From: Unio delphinus
Taxonomy: Eukaryota; Mollusca; Bivalvia; Unionida; Unionidae
Reading direction: 5' to 3'
NCBI GenBank assembly: GCA_029339505.1
Contig: JAQISU010000036.1
Span: 7,912,501 to 7,976,500 of the forward strand
Length of the DNA stretch: 64,000 nt
The notes under the pieces are model-generated. The model saw only the letters and a program-made list of their open reading frames with translations, had not been told where the DNA came from and made no database searches. Position 1 is the first letter of the stretch; every line of letters starts with the position of its first letter. A program made the translations under genes and the position numbers. This document shows positions 63,046 to 64,000 of the stretch, one piece after another.

Positions 63046-64000
63046 CTTTCTAATGTACTCAAAACTTTGACTTCTAAATCTTTCTAATACACTCATAACT
63101 TTGAATTCTAAATCTTTCTAATGTACTCATAACTTTGACTTCCAAATCTTTCTAATGTACTCATAACTAGAATTCTAAATCTTTCTAATGTACTGATAAC
63201 TTTGACTTCTAAATCTTTCTAATGTACTGATAACTTTGACTTCTAAATCTTTCTAATGTACTCAAAACTTTGACTTCTAAATCTTTCTAATACACTCATA
63301 ACTTTGAATTCTAAATCTTTCTAATGTACTCATAACTTTGACATCCAAATCTTTCTAATGTACTCATAACTTTGACTTCTAAATCTTTATAATGTACTGA
63401 TAACTTTTACTTCTAAATCTTTCTAATGTACTCATAACTTTGACTTCTAAATCTTTCTAATGTACTCATAACTTTGACTTCTAAATCTTTCTAATGTACT
63501 CATAACTTTGACTTCTAAATCTTTCTAATGTACTCATAACTTTGACTTCTAAATCTTTATAATGTACTGATAACTTTTACTTCTAAATCTTTCTAATGTA
63601 CTCATAACTTTGACTTCTAAATCTTTATAATGTACTGATAACTTTTACTTCTAAATCTTTCTAATGTACTCATAACTTTGACTTCTAAATCTTTCTAATG
63701 TACTCATAACTTTGACTTCTAAATCTTTCTAATGTACTCATAACTTTGACTTCTAAATCTTTCTAATGTACTGATAACTTTTACTTCTAAATCTTTCTAA
63801 TGTACTCATAACTTTGACTTCTAAATCTTTCTAATGTACTCATAACTTTGACTTCTAAATCTTTCTAATGTACTCATAACTTTGACTTCTAAATCTTTCT
63901 AATGTACTCATAACTTTGAATTCTAAATCTTTCTAATGTACTCATAACTTTGACTTCTAAATCTTTCTAATGTACTCATAACTTTGAATTCTAAATCTTT

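Larger units (their letters stand above)
36957..64000 (+). repeat. 34-bp satellite array, about 795 units, continuing past the window end
   Basis: The consensus unit is TACTCATAACTTTGACTTCT followed by AAATCTTTCTAATG: 10 A, 15 T, 7 C and only 2 G. Nothing interrupts it for 27 kb. Common variants are TTTTACTTCT, CTATCTAATATAC, CTTTATAATATAC, a GAATTC-bearing 33-bp form and a TTTTTTGATATAC form. Variants are organised in local higher-order blocks, and longer segments are duplicated (listed separately). No gene, insertion or recognisable motif is embedded. Confidence 0.98.

Noticed and set aside
36957..64000. CRISPR-like array
   Set aside because: There are no non-repetitive spacers between units; it is head-to-tail satellite DNA in a eukaryotic context.

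Overview
The window looks like nuclear DNA of an invertebrate animal, most likely a mollusc. It is AT-rich and gene-poor, packed with tandem repeats, and it carries a spliced FBXL7-type F-box/LRR gene copy, a decayed RNase H-bearing non-LTR retrotransposon, a Maverick/Polinton (adintovirus-like) element and a short piece resembling mollusc SINE 3' tails. The mollusc assignment is inference; an animal origin is well supported.

Layout. 1-4193: right-hand part of a Maverick/Polinton-type element, running off the left edge. It has the C-terminal part of a family-B DNA polymerase fused to an SF1 helicase, an HNH-type zinc domain in the -1 frame, a retroviral-type integrase, a phospholipase A2-like domain, a zinc-ribbon protein and an A32/FtsK-type packaging ATPase. 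No capsid or protease gene is visible here. 4224-4567: tandem repeats bracketed by a short inverted repeat, a candidate element end. 5474-9980: an FBXL7-like gene on the minus strand, with two recognisable exons, clean splice signals, an in-frame TAG and a frameshift. 10659-16715: a series of unrelated minisatellites (41, 54, 51, about 31 and about 29 bp units). 17083-30700: complex higher-order tandem repeats in which a short (about 2.45 kb) and a long (about 2.92 kb) monomer alternate as a 5.36 kb dimer. 31540-36480: microsatellites, a broken reverse transcriptase/RNase H pseudogene and a duplicated flank. 36957-64000: an uninterrupted 27 kb array of a 34-bp satellite with internal higher-order duplications.

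How the genes fit together. The only coherent functional set is the viral-like cassette at 1-4193: replication (polymerase-helicase), integration (integrase), DNA packaging (ATPase) and a membrane-active PLA2-like domain. Genes are tightly packed, with overlaps and a 5-bp head-to-head gap. The most striking signal is that two domains lacking any usable AUG (HNH and PLA2) each lie in the -1 frame behind an in-register A AAA AAC heptamer at the end of an A-run. This is either a pair of programmed -1 frameshift sites or a pair of homopolymer indels. The FBXL7 copy also breaks at a homopolymer, so the mundane explanation must be tested first.
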